DNA of 64,000 nt, taken from Streptomyces cucumeris (GTDB lineage: Bacteria > Actinomycetota > Actinomycetes > Streptomycetales > Streptomycetaceae). The number at the start of each line of letters is the position of its first letter. Position 1 is the stretch's first letter. The DNA lies in contig NZ_JANCLX010000025.1 of NCBI RefSeq assembly GCF_024295805.1, forward strand, positions 1 through 64,000, in the 5' to 3' direction. The notes beneath the pieces were generated by a model. That model made no database searches, was not told the origin of the DNA, and saw nothing but the letters and a program-made list of their open reading frames with translations. The position numbers and the translations under genes are program-made. This document shows, piece by piece, positions 16,967-25,188 of this stretch.

Positions 16967-17338
16967 TCAGGCAGGGACGAAGACGTCCTCGTGGGCCCCG
17001 TCGAGGATGAATCCGTTGTCGAAGCGGACCCGCACGCTCACGCGAGGCCCCCGTTCCTGGAAGGCGGTCCACGCAGGTTCCAGAGAGCCGACCTTCTCTT
17101 CGAGCTGCCTCCTGCTCTCCGTGGGCATCCCGCCCCCATAGGCGTCGAGCAGCGACTTGAGCCGCTCGTACTCGCGCACGTCATCGCTCTCGTCCTGGTG
17201 GGCGACCACCTGCTCGACAGTCCCGCCGGTGCCCGCCGCCAGGGACAGGAACCCGACGACGACCCCCGACACCTCGGCCGAATCGGTCAGCCTGGTGTCC
17301 GCCGCCAGCACCACCCGCTGGCCTGCCTTCAGAGTCAT
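16967..17338 (-). CDS. Small protein of unknown function coupled to a TetR gene
   Basis: 123-aa protein. The frame is open further upstream, but that part overlaps the TetR gene; the ATG at 17338 overlaps the TetR stop by four bases (ATGA) and gives a compact protein starting MTLKAGQRVVLAADTRL. Residues 1-35 look like a small beta-barrel (VSGVVVGFLSLAAGTGG), the middle (about 55-95) is helical and charged, and the C-terminus FDNGFILDGAHEDVFVP returns to strands. I do not recognise the family. Translational coupling suggests a role tied to the regulator or the divergent methyltransferase. Confidence 0.65.
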   Translation of the reverse strand: MTLKAGQRVVLAADTRLTDSAEVSGVVVGFLSLAAGTGGTVEQVVAHQDESDDVREYERLKSLLDAYGGGMPTESRRQLEEKVGSLEPAWTAFQERGPRVSVRVRFDNGFILDGAHEDVFVPA

Positions 17339-18000
17339 CTGCGCCCCATCTCCCCTGCATCGGCTACGTCCACTACGCCCGCGCGGCGCAGGAACGCCTC
17401 GACGAGGCGATCGGTGAACGCCTGGTCTACGGGTTCCGCCGTCACCAGGACGCGGTGGTAGACCGGTCCCACGAGTTGGTCGATCTCCGCCGCCATGTCG
17501 AGGCCGGCGGCGAGCTGGCCGCGTTCCACCGCGCGTTCCAGCGGGAGTCGGTCGCGTCGGCGCTGTTCGTCGAGGTACCCGGACCGCAGGGCGGCGGCGA
17601 ACTCGGGATCGTGCTGGGCGTGCCCGATGAGGGCCTTGAAGACGGCGCCCGCGTCGGACCGGGTGAGGAACAGGGCCAGTTGGCGCAGGTGGGCGCGCAG
17701 GTCCGGGGCCAGGTCGCCGTGGTCCGGCGGGGTCAGGGCTTCGGCCGCGTCCTGGAGGAAGGCGTCCAGGAGGATGTCGGTCTTGGTCTTCCACCAGCGG
17801 TAGACGGTCTGCTTGGCGACGCCGGCCCGGGCGGCGATGCCCTCGATGGTGACGCCGGTGAAGCCCTTCTCGACCAAGAGGTCGTCGACCGCCTCCAGCA
17901 CTGCCTGCCGGGCCTGTTCGCTGCGGCCGTGCCTGTTGCCGTGGTGGCGTGCCGCCGGTTCCGGCCCGGCCGCCGCGGCGGCCGTACTTCCTCGTTCCAT
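17335..18000 (-). CDS. TetR/AcrR-family repressor
   Basis: 221-aa regulator. After a disordered Ala/Gly-rich start, residues about 25-75 form the TetR HTH (AVLEAVDDLLVEKGFTGVTI, then AARAGVAKQTVYRWWKTKTD). The C-terminal domain (HLRQLALFLTRSDAGAVFK, RLVEAFLRRAGV) is the TetR_C fold seen in antibiotic-type repressors. It diverges from an O-methyltransferase gene, and the 70-base gap holds a nested palindrome. The ATG at 18000 follows GGAGGCAGAC in a normal position. Confidence 0.9.
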   Translation of the reverse strand: MERGSTAAAAAGPEPAARHHGNRHGRSEQARQAVLEAVDDLLVEKGFTGVTIEGIAARAGVAKQTVYRWWKTKTDILLDAFLQDAAEALTPPDHGDLAPDLRAHLRQLALFLTRSDAGAVFKALIGHAQHDPEFAAALRSGYLDEQRRRDRLPLERAVERGQLAAGLDMAAEIDQLVGPVYHRVLVTAEPVDQAFTDRLVEAFLRRAGVVDVADAGEMGRR

Positions 18001-18025
18001 GTCTGCCTCCTGGGGCCAGAGTAGG

Positions 18026-18066
18026 CTAGACCATCTAGACGCAACGCAACGGTGCGTCTAGTCTAG
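18026..18066. promoter_or_regulatory. Nested palindromic TetR operator before the O-methyltransferase
   Basis: CTAGACGCA (18035-18043) and TGCGTCTAG (18053-18061) form a perfect 9-base inverted repeat around a 9-base centre. Outside it lie CTAGAC (18026-18031) and GTCTAG (18061-18066), giving a second, wider symmetry. The site ends five bases before the methyltransferase ATG at 18071, so occupancy by the divergent TetR protein should block that gene. Symmetry is observed; the binding partner is inferred. Confidence 0.68.
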
Positions 18067-18070
18067 GTTC

Positions 18071-18733
18071 ATGACACCCACCAGCACCCTCGAAGACCCC
18101 CGCGTCGCCTCCGCCCTCACCCGGATGTTCCGGCATTCCGAGCAGGACGAGGCGACCAGCAGGCGGGTCCGGGCGTCGTGGCCCCAGGGCTTCGCGCCCC
18201 TCGGCCCGCAGGAGCAGGCCGACGCCAACGCCGAGGTGTACATGCCGATTTCCGCCCAGGGTGGCCGCCTCCTCTACAACCTGATCCGGGCTGCCCGCCC
18301 CGCCACCGTCGTCGAGTTCGGCACGTCCTTCGGTATCTCCACGCTCCATCTCGCCGCCGCGGTGCGCGACAACGGAACGGGGCGGGTGATCAGTACGGAA
18401 CTGAGCGCCGCCAAGGCCGCGGCCGCACGCCGGACGTTCGCCGAGACGGGGCTGGAGGACCTGATCACCGTCCTCGAAGGAGATGCCCGCGACACCCTCG
18501 CCACAGTCGCCGGCTCCGCGGACTTCGTCCTCCTCGACGGCTGGAAGGACCTGTGCCTGCCCGTCCTGCGACTCCTCGAACCACGCCTCGCACCCGGCAC
18601 CCTCGTCGTCGCCGACGACGTCGACCTGGAGGACCTCGCGCCCTACCTCGACTACGTCCGTGACCCCCGGAACGGCTACCAGAGCGTCACGTTCCCCGTG
18701 GAGGACGGCATGGAAATCAGCTGCCGCCTCTAG
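18071..18733 (+). CDS. SAM-dependent O-methyltransferase, class I
   Basis: 220-aa methyltransferase. The AdoMet-binding glycine loop is VVEFGTSFGISTLHLAA (about 79-95), followed by the acidic strand end VISTEL, then EGDARDTLATV and FVLLDGWKDL, which match motifs of the catechol-O-methyltransferase-like group. It likely methylates a hydroxyl of a small aromatic or phenolic compound; the substrate is not evident. The ATG lies almost against the TetR operator, so the transcript has a very short leader or none. Confidence 0.88.
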   Translation: MTPTSTLEDPRVASALTRMFRHSEQDEATSRRVRASWPQGFAPLGPQEQADANAEVYMPISAQGGRLLYNLIRAARPATVVEFGTSFGISTLHLAAAVRDNGTGRVISTELSAAKAAAARRTFAETGLEDLITVLEGDARDTLATVAGSADFVLLDGWKDLCLPVLRLLEPRLAPGTLVVADDVDLEDLAPYLDYVRDPRNGYQSVTFPVEDGMEISCRL

Positions 18734-18810
18734 ACCTGCATGACGTCGTGATAGTTGCGGGTACCGCCTTCTGCGCGGCAGTGGAACCCGGTACGACATT
18801 GGTCGTGACG

Positions 18811-19020
18811 CGTAGGCAACTCACGGATGCCCAGTGGATGTTCATCCCGCCGCGGACCGCAGGTGCCGTCCGCTAGCACTGGTCCCGACCGCAGGGCAGG
18901 CCGGGAACAGCCCGCCTATCGTCCCCGTGCTCGACAGAGTGCGAGTCCGCCTGCCCGTCGGCCGTCCTCGCAGCAGCCGGCTCGGCCGCCGCGGATGCCC
19001 GGACAGCTACCTCGTCGGCC
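18811..19020 (+). pseudogene. IS5-family transposase remnant
   Basis: Pieces of an IS5-type transposase survive in different frames. RRQLTDAQWMFIPPR (from 18811) matches the N-terminal region, then after an internal deletion PIVPVLDRVRVRLPVGRPRS matches the central part just before the usual AD-KAYSS stretch, which has decayed. Stops and frame changes make it non-functional. The stretch 19020-19402 shows nothing else I can support. Confidence 0.5.
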
Positions 19021-19402
19021 GCCGCCTCCGCGCCGCAATGACCCGGATCGACGACCTGCTCAAGACCGCCGAACGATCACGACATCACACCGGCCCTGCT
19101 TCCCGGCCGGAGCCGGTCTGCCGGGGAGCGGCGGCGCGGCGGGGCCGCGCAGAGGGCGGGCGGCGACACAGAGCGCGGGGGCTCCGCCGCCCGCACGCAG
19201 GACGCCCAGCCGCGGACGTGTCTGGGCACTTGGCATATATGCCTCTGCGAACTCATCTATTCGACATACCGCACACAGCGCGTCAGCAAAGAAGTAACCA
19301 TGCAACGCTGGCAAATCGCGCTTGTCCGGGGCATGATCCTCTTCTGATGACCCGACAGGCTCGCCGCTCGGAGAGCCTGTGAGTGAAGAGAGTGAGGGGC
19401 GC

Positions 19403-19801
19403 ATGTCCCGTATCAAGCGCGTTCTGACCGTGGCGGTCGGCGCCGCCGCCTGCTTCGCCCTGGCGCAGGCCCCGGCGAACGCCGTCGGGTCCTGGCACAT
19501 CGCGGACGCGTCGAACGGTCGCGGAACCGGGGCGTTCAACAGTATCGACAACAACAAGTTCCGGATCGCGGACACCAAGAAGGACGGCTACGGCATGGTG
19601 CTCCGCATCAAGCTCCCCGGCCGCGACGAGATCACGTCGTGCGACGACCGGAACGGTGCCGACAACGGGTTCGAGTACTGCAGGATCAGAAGCATCCCGC
19701 GCAACACCGAGGTCCAGTTCAAGGCCTGTGCGAAGGACTTCAGCGGCGACCTCCCGGGGTGGATCGACTGCTCTTACTGGATCAAGGACTACACCAGGTA
19801 A
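19403..19801 (+). CDS. Small secreted protein of unknown function
   Basis: 132-aa protein with a clear Sec signal peptide: basic MSRIKR, a hydrophobic stretch VLTVAVGAAACFALA and a cleavage site after APANA. The mature part is about 107 aa with four cysteines (TSCDD, EYCRI, KACAK, DCSYW) spaced for two disulfides, and many Asp/Lys/Arg residues. I chose the ATG at 19403 because GAGGGG lies just before it and it gives a textbook signal peptide; an in-frame upstream ATG at 19379 would bury it. No family recognised. A strong hairpin terminator follows the stop, so it is probably a single-gene transcript. Confidence 0.75.
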   Translation: MSRIKRVLTVAVGAAACFALAQAPANAVGSWHIADASNGRGTGAFNSIDNNKFRIADTKKDGYGMVLRIKLPGRDEITSCDDRNGADNGFEYCRIRSIPRNTEVQFKACAKDFSGDLPGWIDCSYWIKDYTR

Positions 19802-19811
19802 GAGGTGGGCG

Positions 19812-19852
19812 GGCGGGTGGCGCTGCCGAACGCGAAGGTTGCGCCACCCGCC
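19812..19852 (+). terminator. Hairpin terminator after the secreted-protein gene
   Basis: GGCGGGTGGCG (19812-19822) pairs perfectly with CGCCACCCGCC (19842-19852) around a 19-base loop, starting 11 bases after the stop codon. There is no U-run, as is common in high-GC actinobacteria. The stretch 19853-20218 has no supportable gene. Confidence 0.65.
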
Positions 19853-20218
19853 GGCGGAATGCCCAGGCGCGTCCGCGCCTGATCTCCCTTATGCCCGGCA
19901 GGAATCGACGGTCGGTGCCGGTTGTCCGGCGCACTCATTCCCTCGGACCGCGGACCTGTCGGTGTCGGCGTGCCCGGCTTCTCGTCCGATGCGCCGGCCG
20001 TGTCAGCCATGCCGGCCTTCTTCATCCGATCCGTCTGCGCAGCCACCGAGCACCACCGCCACGGCGGTGACCGGACACCGGCACCGCGGTTCAAGGCGGC
20101 TTGCCATTGTTCAGATACCCGCTGCCCGTGCCGTGAACAACTCTGCTGAGGGCCGGTCAGCCGGCAAGATTTGGTTCCGGTCCAGATGACGGCAGGCCCG
20201 GTCCGCTCCGTTCCCCTC

Positions 20219-20365
20219 TCAGCGATGGCTCAGGGCGCGACAGGTGGGTGTCGTGAGGCCCGTGTAGTCGGCGACGTGGCCTTCGAAGAGGATGGTTCCA
20301 CCGTGCCTCCCGGGCCCGGGGCCGAGGTCGATCAGCCAGTCGGCCTGCTCGAGGGCCAATCTCAA
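20219..20365 (-). pseudogene. C-terminal tail of a UvrA-like ABC excinuclease
   Basis: A start-less minus-strand frame reads LALEQADWLIDLGPGPGRHG, then GTILFEGHVADYTGLTT and stops at 20219. ADW-IDLGPG-G--GG-I-FEG is the characteristic ending of the second ATPase domain of UvrA and of UvrA-like drug-resistance proteins. Everything upstream (Walker motifs, zinc fingers) is absent, so this is a truncated leftover. Confidence 0.6.
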
Positions 20366-20522
20366 AGAGGTCGATCATCAAGAAGAGCGGGTAGCCGGGA
20401 GACTGAGGGTGGTCGCTTGCTTGTGTAGCGCGGCTGAACGGTCCCTCCGGCCGACTCCGTACGAGCCCGCCGCGCATGGGCATGCAGCCGAGGCACAGGC
20501 AGCCCGGGCATCGAGGTCGCCG

Positions 20523-20840
20523 TCACGGCCCAATCCTGTAGTGGAGGTCGTAGTGCGAACCGTCGCCCGACAGCGTTATCACATGCTCGCCCCGGTTTTC
20601 GGAGGTGACCAAGAACATTCCGATCTCGTCATCACCGCTCCCTGAATCCGCTTCCTTCACCCATACCTTTTCAGAGGCTAGGAATTGTCTGGATTCAACT
20701 AGCTCCCACTCGTCCCCCTCCCCCATATCGTTATCGAAGAACATCAAATCATCAAAACCGAAGATGATTCGCACCTGGTCGGCCCCGAATCCGTCCGTGG
20801 TTTCCCAGCACTTTAGTCCTAGCAATTGGAACGTAGCCAT
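20523..20840 (-). CDS. Small hypothetical protein, AT-richer than its surroundings
   Basis: 105-aa acidic protein starting MATFQLLGLKCWETTDGFG, with repeated strand-like segments (VRIIFGFDDLMFF, EWELVESRQFL, GMFLVTSEN, HYDLHYRIG) that suggest a small beta-sandwich, perhaps C2-like. No signal peptide or membrane segment. Codon use is markedly less GC-rich than in neighbouring genes (many ATC/ATT, TTC, AAT and CTA-type codons), a sign of recent acquisition. I do not recognise the family. It lies alone between a UvrA fragment and a decayed primase-like gene, in an accessory stretch. Confidence 0.55.
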   Translation of the reverse strand: MATFQLLGLKCWETTDGFGADQVRIIFGFDDLMFFDNDMGEGDEWELVESRQFLASEKVWVKEADSGSGDDEIGMFLVTSENRGEHVITLSGDGSHYDLHYRIGP

Positions 20841-21055
20841 GCCCTAGCCTTCCCTTCCGACTGGTATTTAGATCGAATATCTCCAGCAGGTTCGCGGGTT
20901 CTCGGTGCGCCAGTGTTATCCGACATCCGGACGGATGCTCGCATGGGAGCCCCACTTTCATGATTCTGTCGTGATGTCAGTCATGCAACTCGGATGCATT
21001 GAGCTTCTTCGGGCTGGCCACCGATCAGCAACGGTCCGTGACGCGCAACGAGCGC

Positions 21056-21111
21056 GGCCCCCGAGCTGCTGATCGAGATGTCTGACGTCTCAATCACGTT
21101 GCTCGGGGGCC
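21056..21111. repeat. Long-arm inverted repeat
   Basis: GGCCCCCGAGC (21056-21066) pairs perfectly with GCTCGGGGGCC (21101-21111). The 34-base loop contains a second partial palindrome (GAGATGTC/GACGTCTC). No gene ends immediately before it. It could be a terminator for a lost gene or the end of a mobile element. The rest of 20841-21352 shows no supportable gene. Confidence 0.45.
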
Positions 21112-21352
21112 TCGCTCGCCATCCTGCTGCACTCGACCTGTGGCTTCGTCACTGACGTGCGACAGCGTTCATCACCGAGTCCGGGCAGCACTTGATGATC
21201 ACAGGGCCGGAAAATGTCGATGAGAACTGACACCAGTCAGGTGCTTACGTCCTCGGTGGGGAACCGGGAGGAGGCGCTCTACCGGCGGACCGCCGCGATC
21301 AGTCCGCCGGGCCGCTCCTCGCGCTGCGGCGGGGTGCTGCACAGGGGGAAAG

Positions 21353-21940
21353 ATGCCAGCCCGAGACGCCGCCCACGCAACGGCCTACCGGACCATGCTC
21401 GGGTGGCCGGTCGCCCGGGGCCACCGTTTCCGGCCGAGGGGCGGCTGCACCTGCCGCGACGAGGCCAGCCCCAGTACCGCGTGGCTGGCCCCCGGCGCCC
21501 GGCCGTTTCCGCGATGGAGCCTCATCCCGACTGAACGGATCTACGACGAGTTCGAGGCGCCGGGCGTATCAGTCATCACCCCCACGCAGCCCTTCGACGC
21601 CGTGGCCTACCCCCGCCAGCTTGGCATGGCCATCATGGTCCACCTCGACCGCCGCGGCCCCGTGCCGTACCTGACGGCCCGTTACCACGCAACGCTGCTG
21701 GTACTACCGGGCACCGGCTGCTTGTTGAGGGCACCCGGATGCGCTGTGGAGGTGCGAGCCGGTGCAGGCAACTGGATCGCCCTCCCCCGCACATGGGGTG
21801 CGCTGGGATACGCCGCCGCTGGACGAAGCGACCGGGGCCCCGGTCCCGTTGATGCACGGGCATGCGCTCAAGCCGTACGTGACTAGCGCGCTCAAGGCGG
21901 CGGCGCGGCGACCGGTCGAATCTGCTTCCGCTACCAGCGC
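21353..21940 (+). pseudogene. Primase/polymerase-like (Prim-Pol N-terminal type) gene, frameshifted
   Basis: The first frame (MPARDAAHATAYRTML, HRFRPRGGCTCRDEAS, VSVITPTQPFDAVAYPRQ, LLVLPGTGCLLRAPG) resembles the N-terminal domain of Streptomyces bifunctional DNA primase/polymerase-like proteins: a cysteine pair after GG, then P-DW-like and LP-G segments. Around 21785, in a run of C residues, the homology moves to another frame, which reads PAHGVRWDTPPLDEATG and LMHGHALKPYVTSALKAAAR. The single-base frameshift probably inactivates it. Assignment is by pattern only. Confidence 0.5.
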
Positions 21941-22260
21941 CCCACCGACCGGCCGATCAACCTCACCCCGAGTTGCGCCACTTGCCCGTATCACTGCTAC
22001 ATGGCCCATTCAAGGGAACCTGGGCAGCAAAAACGCAGGTCAGAGCGCCAGATTCTCTTGAATGGGGTTCTCTCGATCGTCATAGTCACCGGCACACCAG
22101 CGAGGTTGCGCCGCTAACGGCTGCTTGTCCCACAGTGCTGCCTGCAGCTCGCGCTGTGCCGGGACGACCCCAACCGCATGCCCGACTGGTCCCCGGGGTC
22201 TCACTCCAGTTCTGCTCACCGCATGCGATACCCGCATGTCCGAATCCGAAGGACAATCCG

Positions 22261-22476
22261 ATGACCACCGACCCCAACGCCCCGCGTCGCGATGACCAGC
22301 ACCACGACATGCGGGTGTACGTGCTCCTGCTGGCCGTAGGGATGATCCTGCTCACCGTGGCGGGCCTGGTCTACGTCACCTACCAGCATCCTGAGCTGAC
22401 CGGCCCCCTGGGCGTCGGCTGGACGGCCGCCGCAGTGCTGGTGGCTGGCCTCGGATTCGCTGTCACGAGGCGGTGA
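22261..22476 (+). CDS. Small two-helix membrane protein
   Basis: 71-aa protein with a polar N-terminus (MTTDPNAPRRDDQHHDM) and two hydrophobic helices, about residues 18-40 (VYVLLLAVGMILLTVAGLVY) and 48-68 (LGVGWTAAAVLVAGLGFAV), ending TRR. This suits a membrane hairpin with cytosolic ends. Such small proteins are common in streptomycetes and unnamed. The ATG follows GAAGGACAATCCG, a usable ribosome-binding site. No operon partner is evident. Confidence 0.6.
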   Translation: MTTDPNAPRRDDQHHDMRVYVLLLAVGMILLTVAGLVYVTYQHPELTGPLGVGWTAAAVLVAGLGFAVTRR

Positions 22477-22591
22477 ACGCCAACGCGCGGCGAGTCCGGC
22501 CGGCCGCCGCGCGGACATCTCCGACCGGGCGGGGTTGCGGCCCCCACGGCCGGACAACCCCCCGGGCCCCCTCCTGGCGCCGTGGTCTGCT

Positions 22592-22625
<34 letters not shown>

Positions 22626-22741
22626 CCCCCCGTCGTGACGGATTCGCCAGACGGACCACCACGGTGGCGGCGCGCTGAGCGGAGCGACCACGGGCTCGGC
22701 TACATCGCGGCAGCAGCAGCTCCCCCGCAATCCGGGGCCTG

Positions 22742-23716
22742 TCAGGAACGATCGCTGGCACCTCTGCATGCGCCCAACCATCTGCGGTATTCGCCAGGTG
22801 GCATCCCGAAGGCTGCTTTGAAGGTCCGGCTGAACACCGCAGCATCCGTGAACCCCCACCGCGCTCCGATTGCTCCGACGGGGTGGCTGGCACAGCCAGG
22901 CTGTGCCAGGTCGGTCCGGCACCGGTCCAGCCGGAGTTCCCGGATGAGGGCGCTCACGGTCTGCTTTTCTGGGCGGAAGAGCTGGTGCAGGTAGCGCACC
23001 GAGATGTTGTGGGCGTCCGCGATTGTCTGCGGCGATAATCGGGGTTCCGTCAGATGCCCCTCGATGAAGGCCTTCACGCGGCGCAGGAGCGCGGCCTGCT
23101 GGGTCTCCGGCGGCAGCAGACCCTCCCGGTCCGCGAGGCCGCCGAGGAAGGCGGAGGCGAGCTGGACTGCGGCCGCTCCGAGACGTTCGGCCTCCAACTC
23201 GCTCCATTGGCCACCAGTCAGTCCTTGGAGAAACCCCGCGAGTAGGGGTCCGGCCCCCTGCGCGGGAAGCTGGCGTGACAGAAGGTCCCGCATCGACCGG
23301 TCCGGAAGTGGCACCGCAGGTTTCGGCAGGTGGAGGATGGTCAGCCAGCCGCCCTCGGGCATCTGCATCTGCACCGGCTGTGACGTGTCGTACAGCAGCA
23401 GGTCGCCTGCTCCGACCTGAGCGTGGTTGCGTGCCTGGTCCACCACCATGATCCCGCTGGCCATGTAGCCCAGCTCCCACAACTCGGGATCGGACCGCTG
23501 GATCAACCGCGCGGTTCGTACCGAGGTCAAGGGTGGGAACGACAGGACGGACACCTTGACGGGCCCGAGCTCCAATGCAGCGGTCGATCCCTGGAAGTCG
23601 TCGCGGTGCTCACTGGCGATGTGTGTGGGAGCAAGATCCTGCATCAGCAGGTCGAGCCACCAGCCGAACCTCTCAGCCTTCGGCACGCTGGCCGTATGCA
23701 GTTCGGCCCAGCCCAT
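22742..23716 (-). CDS. AraC-family transcriptional regulator
   Basis: About 324-aa regulator. Residues about 1-190 form the AraC_binding_2-like sensor (FGWWLDLLMQDLAPTHIASE, VSVLSFPPLTSVRTARLIQR, VGAGDLLLYDTSQPVQMQM). The C-terminal 105 residues form two HTH motifs (TIADAHNISVRYLHQLFRPE and VGAIGARWGFTDAAVFSRTF) ending in the FG-PPGEYRR family signature. I used the ATG at 23716 (MGWAELHTA), which starts directly at the conserved sensor; the frame is open to 23752. It diverges from a secreted-protein gene at 23850 and may control it. The inducer is unknown. Confidence 0.85.
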   Translation of the reverse strand: MGWAELHTASVPKAERFGWWLDLLMQDLAPTHIASEHRDDFQGSTAALELGPVKVSVLSFPPLTSVRTARLIQRSDPELWELGYMASGIMVVDQARNHAQVGAGDLLLYDTSQPVQMQMPEGGWLTILHLPKPAVPLPDRSMRDLLSRQLPAQGAGPLLAGFLQGLTGGQWSELEAERLGAAAVQLASAFLGGLADREGLLPPETQQAALLRRVKAFIEGHLTEPRLSPQTIADAHNISVRYLHQLFRPEKQTVSALIRELRLDRCRTDLAQPGCASHPVGAIGARWGFTDAAVFSRTFKAAFGMPPGEYRRWLGACRGASDRS

Positions 23717-23849
23717 TGTCCCGCCCCTGTCTTGTTGTTCACACCGTGACAACGACTATGCGCTCTGTGTCAATTACCCAAGCCCGGACCAACGGCACAC
23801 TTCTGGTCTGAGCCAGATTCACGAATCGGACCACGGAGGAATCACGACC

Positions 23850-24359
23850 ATGAACGTGCACAAACGCGTCACTATCGCCCTGTCGACCGCAGCGCTCGGC
23901 GCGGGCCTTGCCCTCGGAGCGCCCGCCACAGCGGCTCCCGCACCGGCCAACGCCGTCACTAGTGCGGCCGTGACCGTGCCGGCCACCGGAGTGCCCTCGT
24001 CCGCCGACGCCGCGGCGTCGGTTCGCAGGGACCTTTGCTTCACCGGGGCCTGTGGCAGCGCGACAGTCAAATTCACCAGCAGCACTACGGCCTACGTCAA
24101 GATGTCCTTGAAGGACACCAAGTGTGACGCCAAGGGCCCCACGCTGCAGATGCAGGGATCGCAGTACAGCTACAACCAGCAGCGGCAGTACATCTCCCAC
24201 GGCACAAAGCATAAGAACACCAAGGGCTGCCGCGGCGACTACCAACCCTGGGAGGGTTACTACGGGCACAGCGACGGCGACAGGCTGGACGGCCTTCGCG
24301 TGCGCATCTGCCAAGGCAGCCGCTGCGAGACCTCCACGTGGATGGTCAACCCTCGCTGA
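23850..24359 (+). CDS. Secreted protein of unknown function
   Basis: 169-aa protein with a Sec signal peptide (MNVHKRVTIALSTAALGAGL, cleavage near ATAAPAPA) and an Ala/Val/Thr-rich linker to about residue 60. The mature domain has six or more cysteines (LCFTGACGS, DTKCDAKG, KGCRGD, RICQGSRCE) and many Tyr/Gln, suggesting a disulfide-bonded beta-rich fold. GGAGGAAT precedes the ATG at 23850 at proper spacing, so the start is firm. The spacing of CFTGAC and CQGSRCE resembles small Streptomyces extracellular proteins without known function. It may be controlled by the divergent AraC gene. Confidence 0.75.
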   Translation: MNVHKRVTIALSTAALGAGLALGAPATAAPAPANAVTSAAVTVPATGVPSSADAAASVRRDLCFTGACGSATVKFTSSTTAYVKMSLKDTKCDAKGPTLQMQGSQYSYNQQRQYISHGTKHKNTKGCRGDYQPWEGYYGHSDGDRLDGLRVRICQGSRCETSTWMVNPR

Positions 24360-24512
24360 GGTTGCCGCTGTGCATGTGGTGCAGGGCGACGCGAGCCTCA
24401 GCACCACTCCGTGAGGCCGTTGCGCGCACCTGCGCAGGACGGAATCACCGTTCCACGACGGTACCTTCCCACAGGTCACCGCGCCGCCATAAGGTCTCGC
24501 GAAAGACATCCC

Positions 24513-24539
24513 GGCCCCGCTCGCTACGGCGGCGGGGCC
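24513..24539. terminator. GC-rich hairpin downstream of the secreted-protein gene
   Basis: GGCCCCGC (24513-24520) pairs with GCGGGGCC (24532-24539) around an 11-base loop. It is about 150 bases after the nearest stop, so its role as terminator is tentative. Confidence 0.4.
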
Positions 24540-25188
24540 TGGATGGAGACGTTGGGCCCAAGCGCATGTTCCGTCCCCGGCCAGTTGCCGCTGAAGCACG
24601 TCGTACGGATCGATCCCGCTCACCCGGAGCCCTCCCACTGTCCGGCCCGCACCGGACCGCGGGCCCCGTGGAATACAACGCCCCCGGGCTCCGGTACCGG
24701 GCGGCCCGCCACCTGTCGGCAAACGATCGAATGGTGACAGGCGTCGTCCGGGTCCAATGAACCCGGACTTTCCGGGGCCTGGTGCCGGCGCAGATCCAAT
24801 CAGATCCGATGGAAGCTGATGACAGGGTTTGCTGACAGCTAGGGTCGAATGCGACCGCGAGTACGCGAACCGCGTCAACATCCTCGGGGCTACCGGCTGA
24901 CCAAGATCAAGTATTGGCGGCTTCTGAGCTCACCTCGGCGATACCCCGGGTTGAGTCCTCACGAGTGTCACGCCACGACGCGAGGAGCCCGGCGTCCCCG
25001 AGGAGTTCACGAGCCCCGAGGGCATCGATGTCGAATTCCAGCAGACCCGGAGAGCGGGCGAACGTACAGATTCTTATGGGTACGAGTTTTTCGTCACCTG
25101 GCGCAGGACCCTCGGAAGGCTGCTGAGGTTCGAGAGCGCTGAGCTCGTTCTTTGTCTTCGGGGTGGTCGGCGACAGGCCATCCCACTG
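24540..25188. other. Long intergenic stretch without a supportable gene
   Basis: Several short frames are open here, but none has convincing coding composition, a ribosome-binding site or a recognisable domain. I see no RNA gene or clear repeat. The stretch may be decayed sequence between the secreted-protein gene and the coiled-coil membrane protein. Confidence 0.5.
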
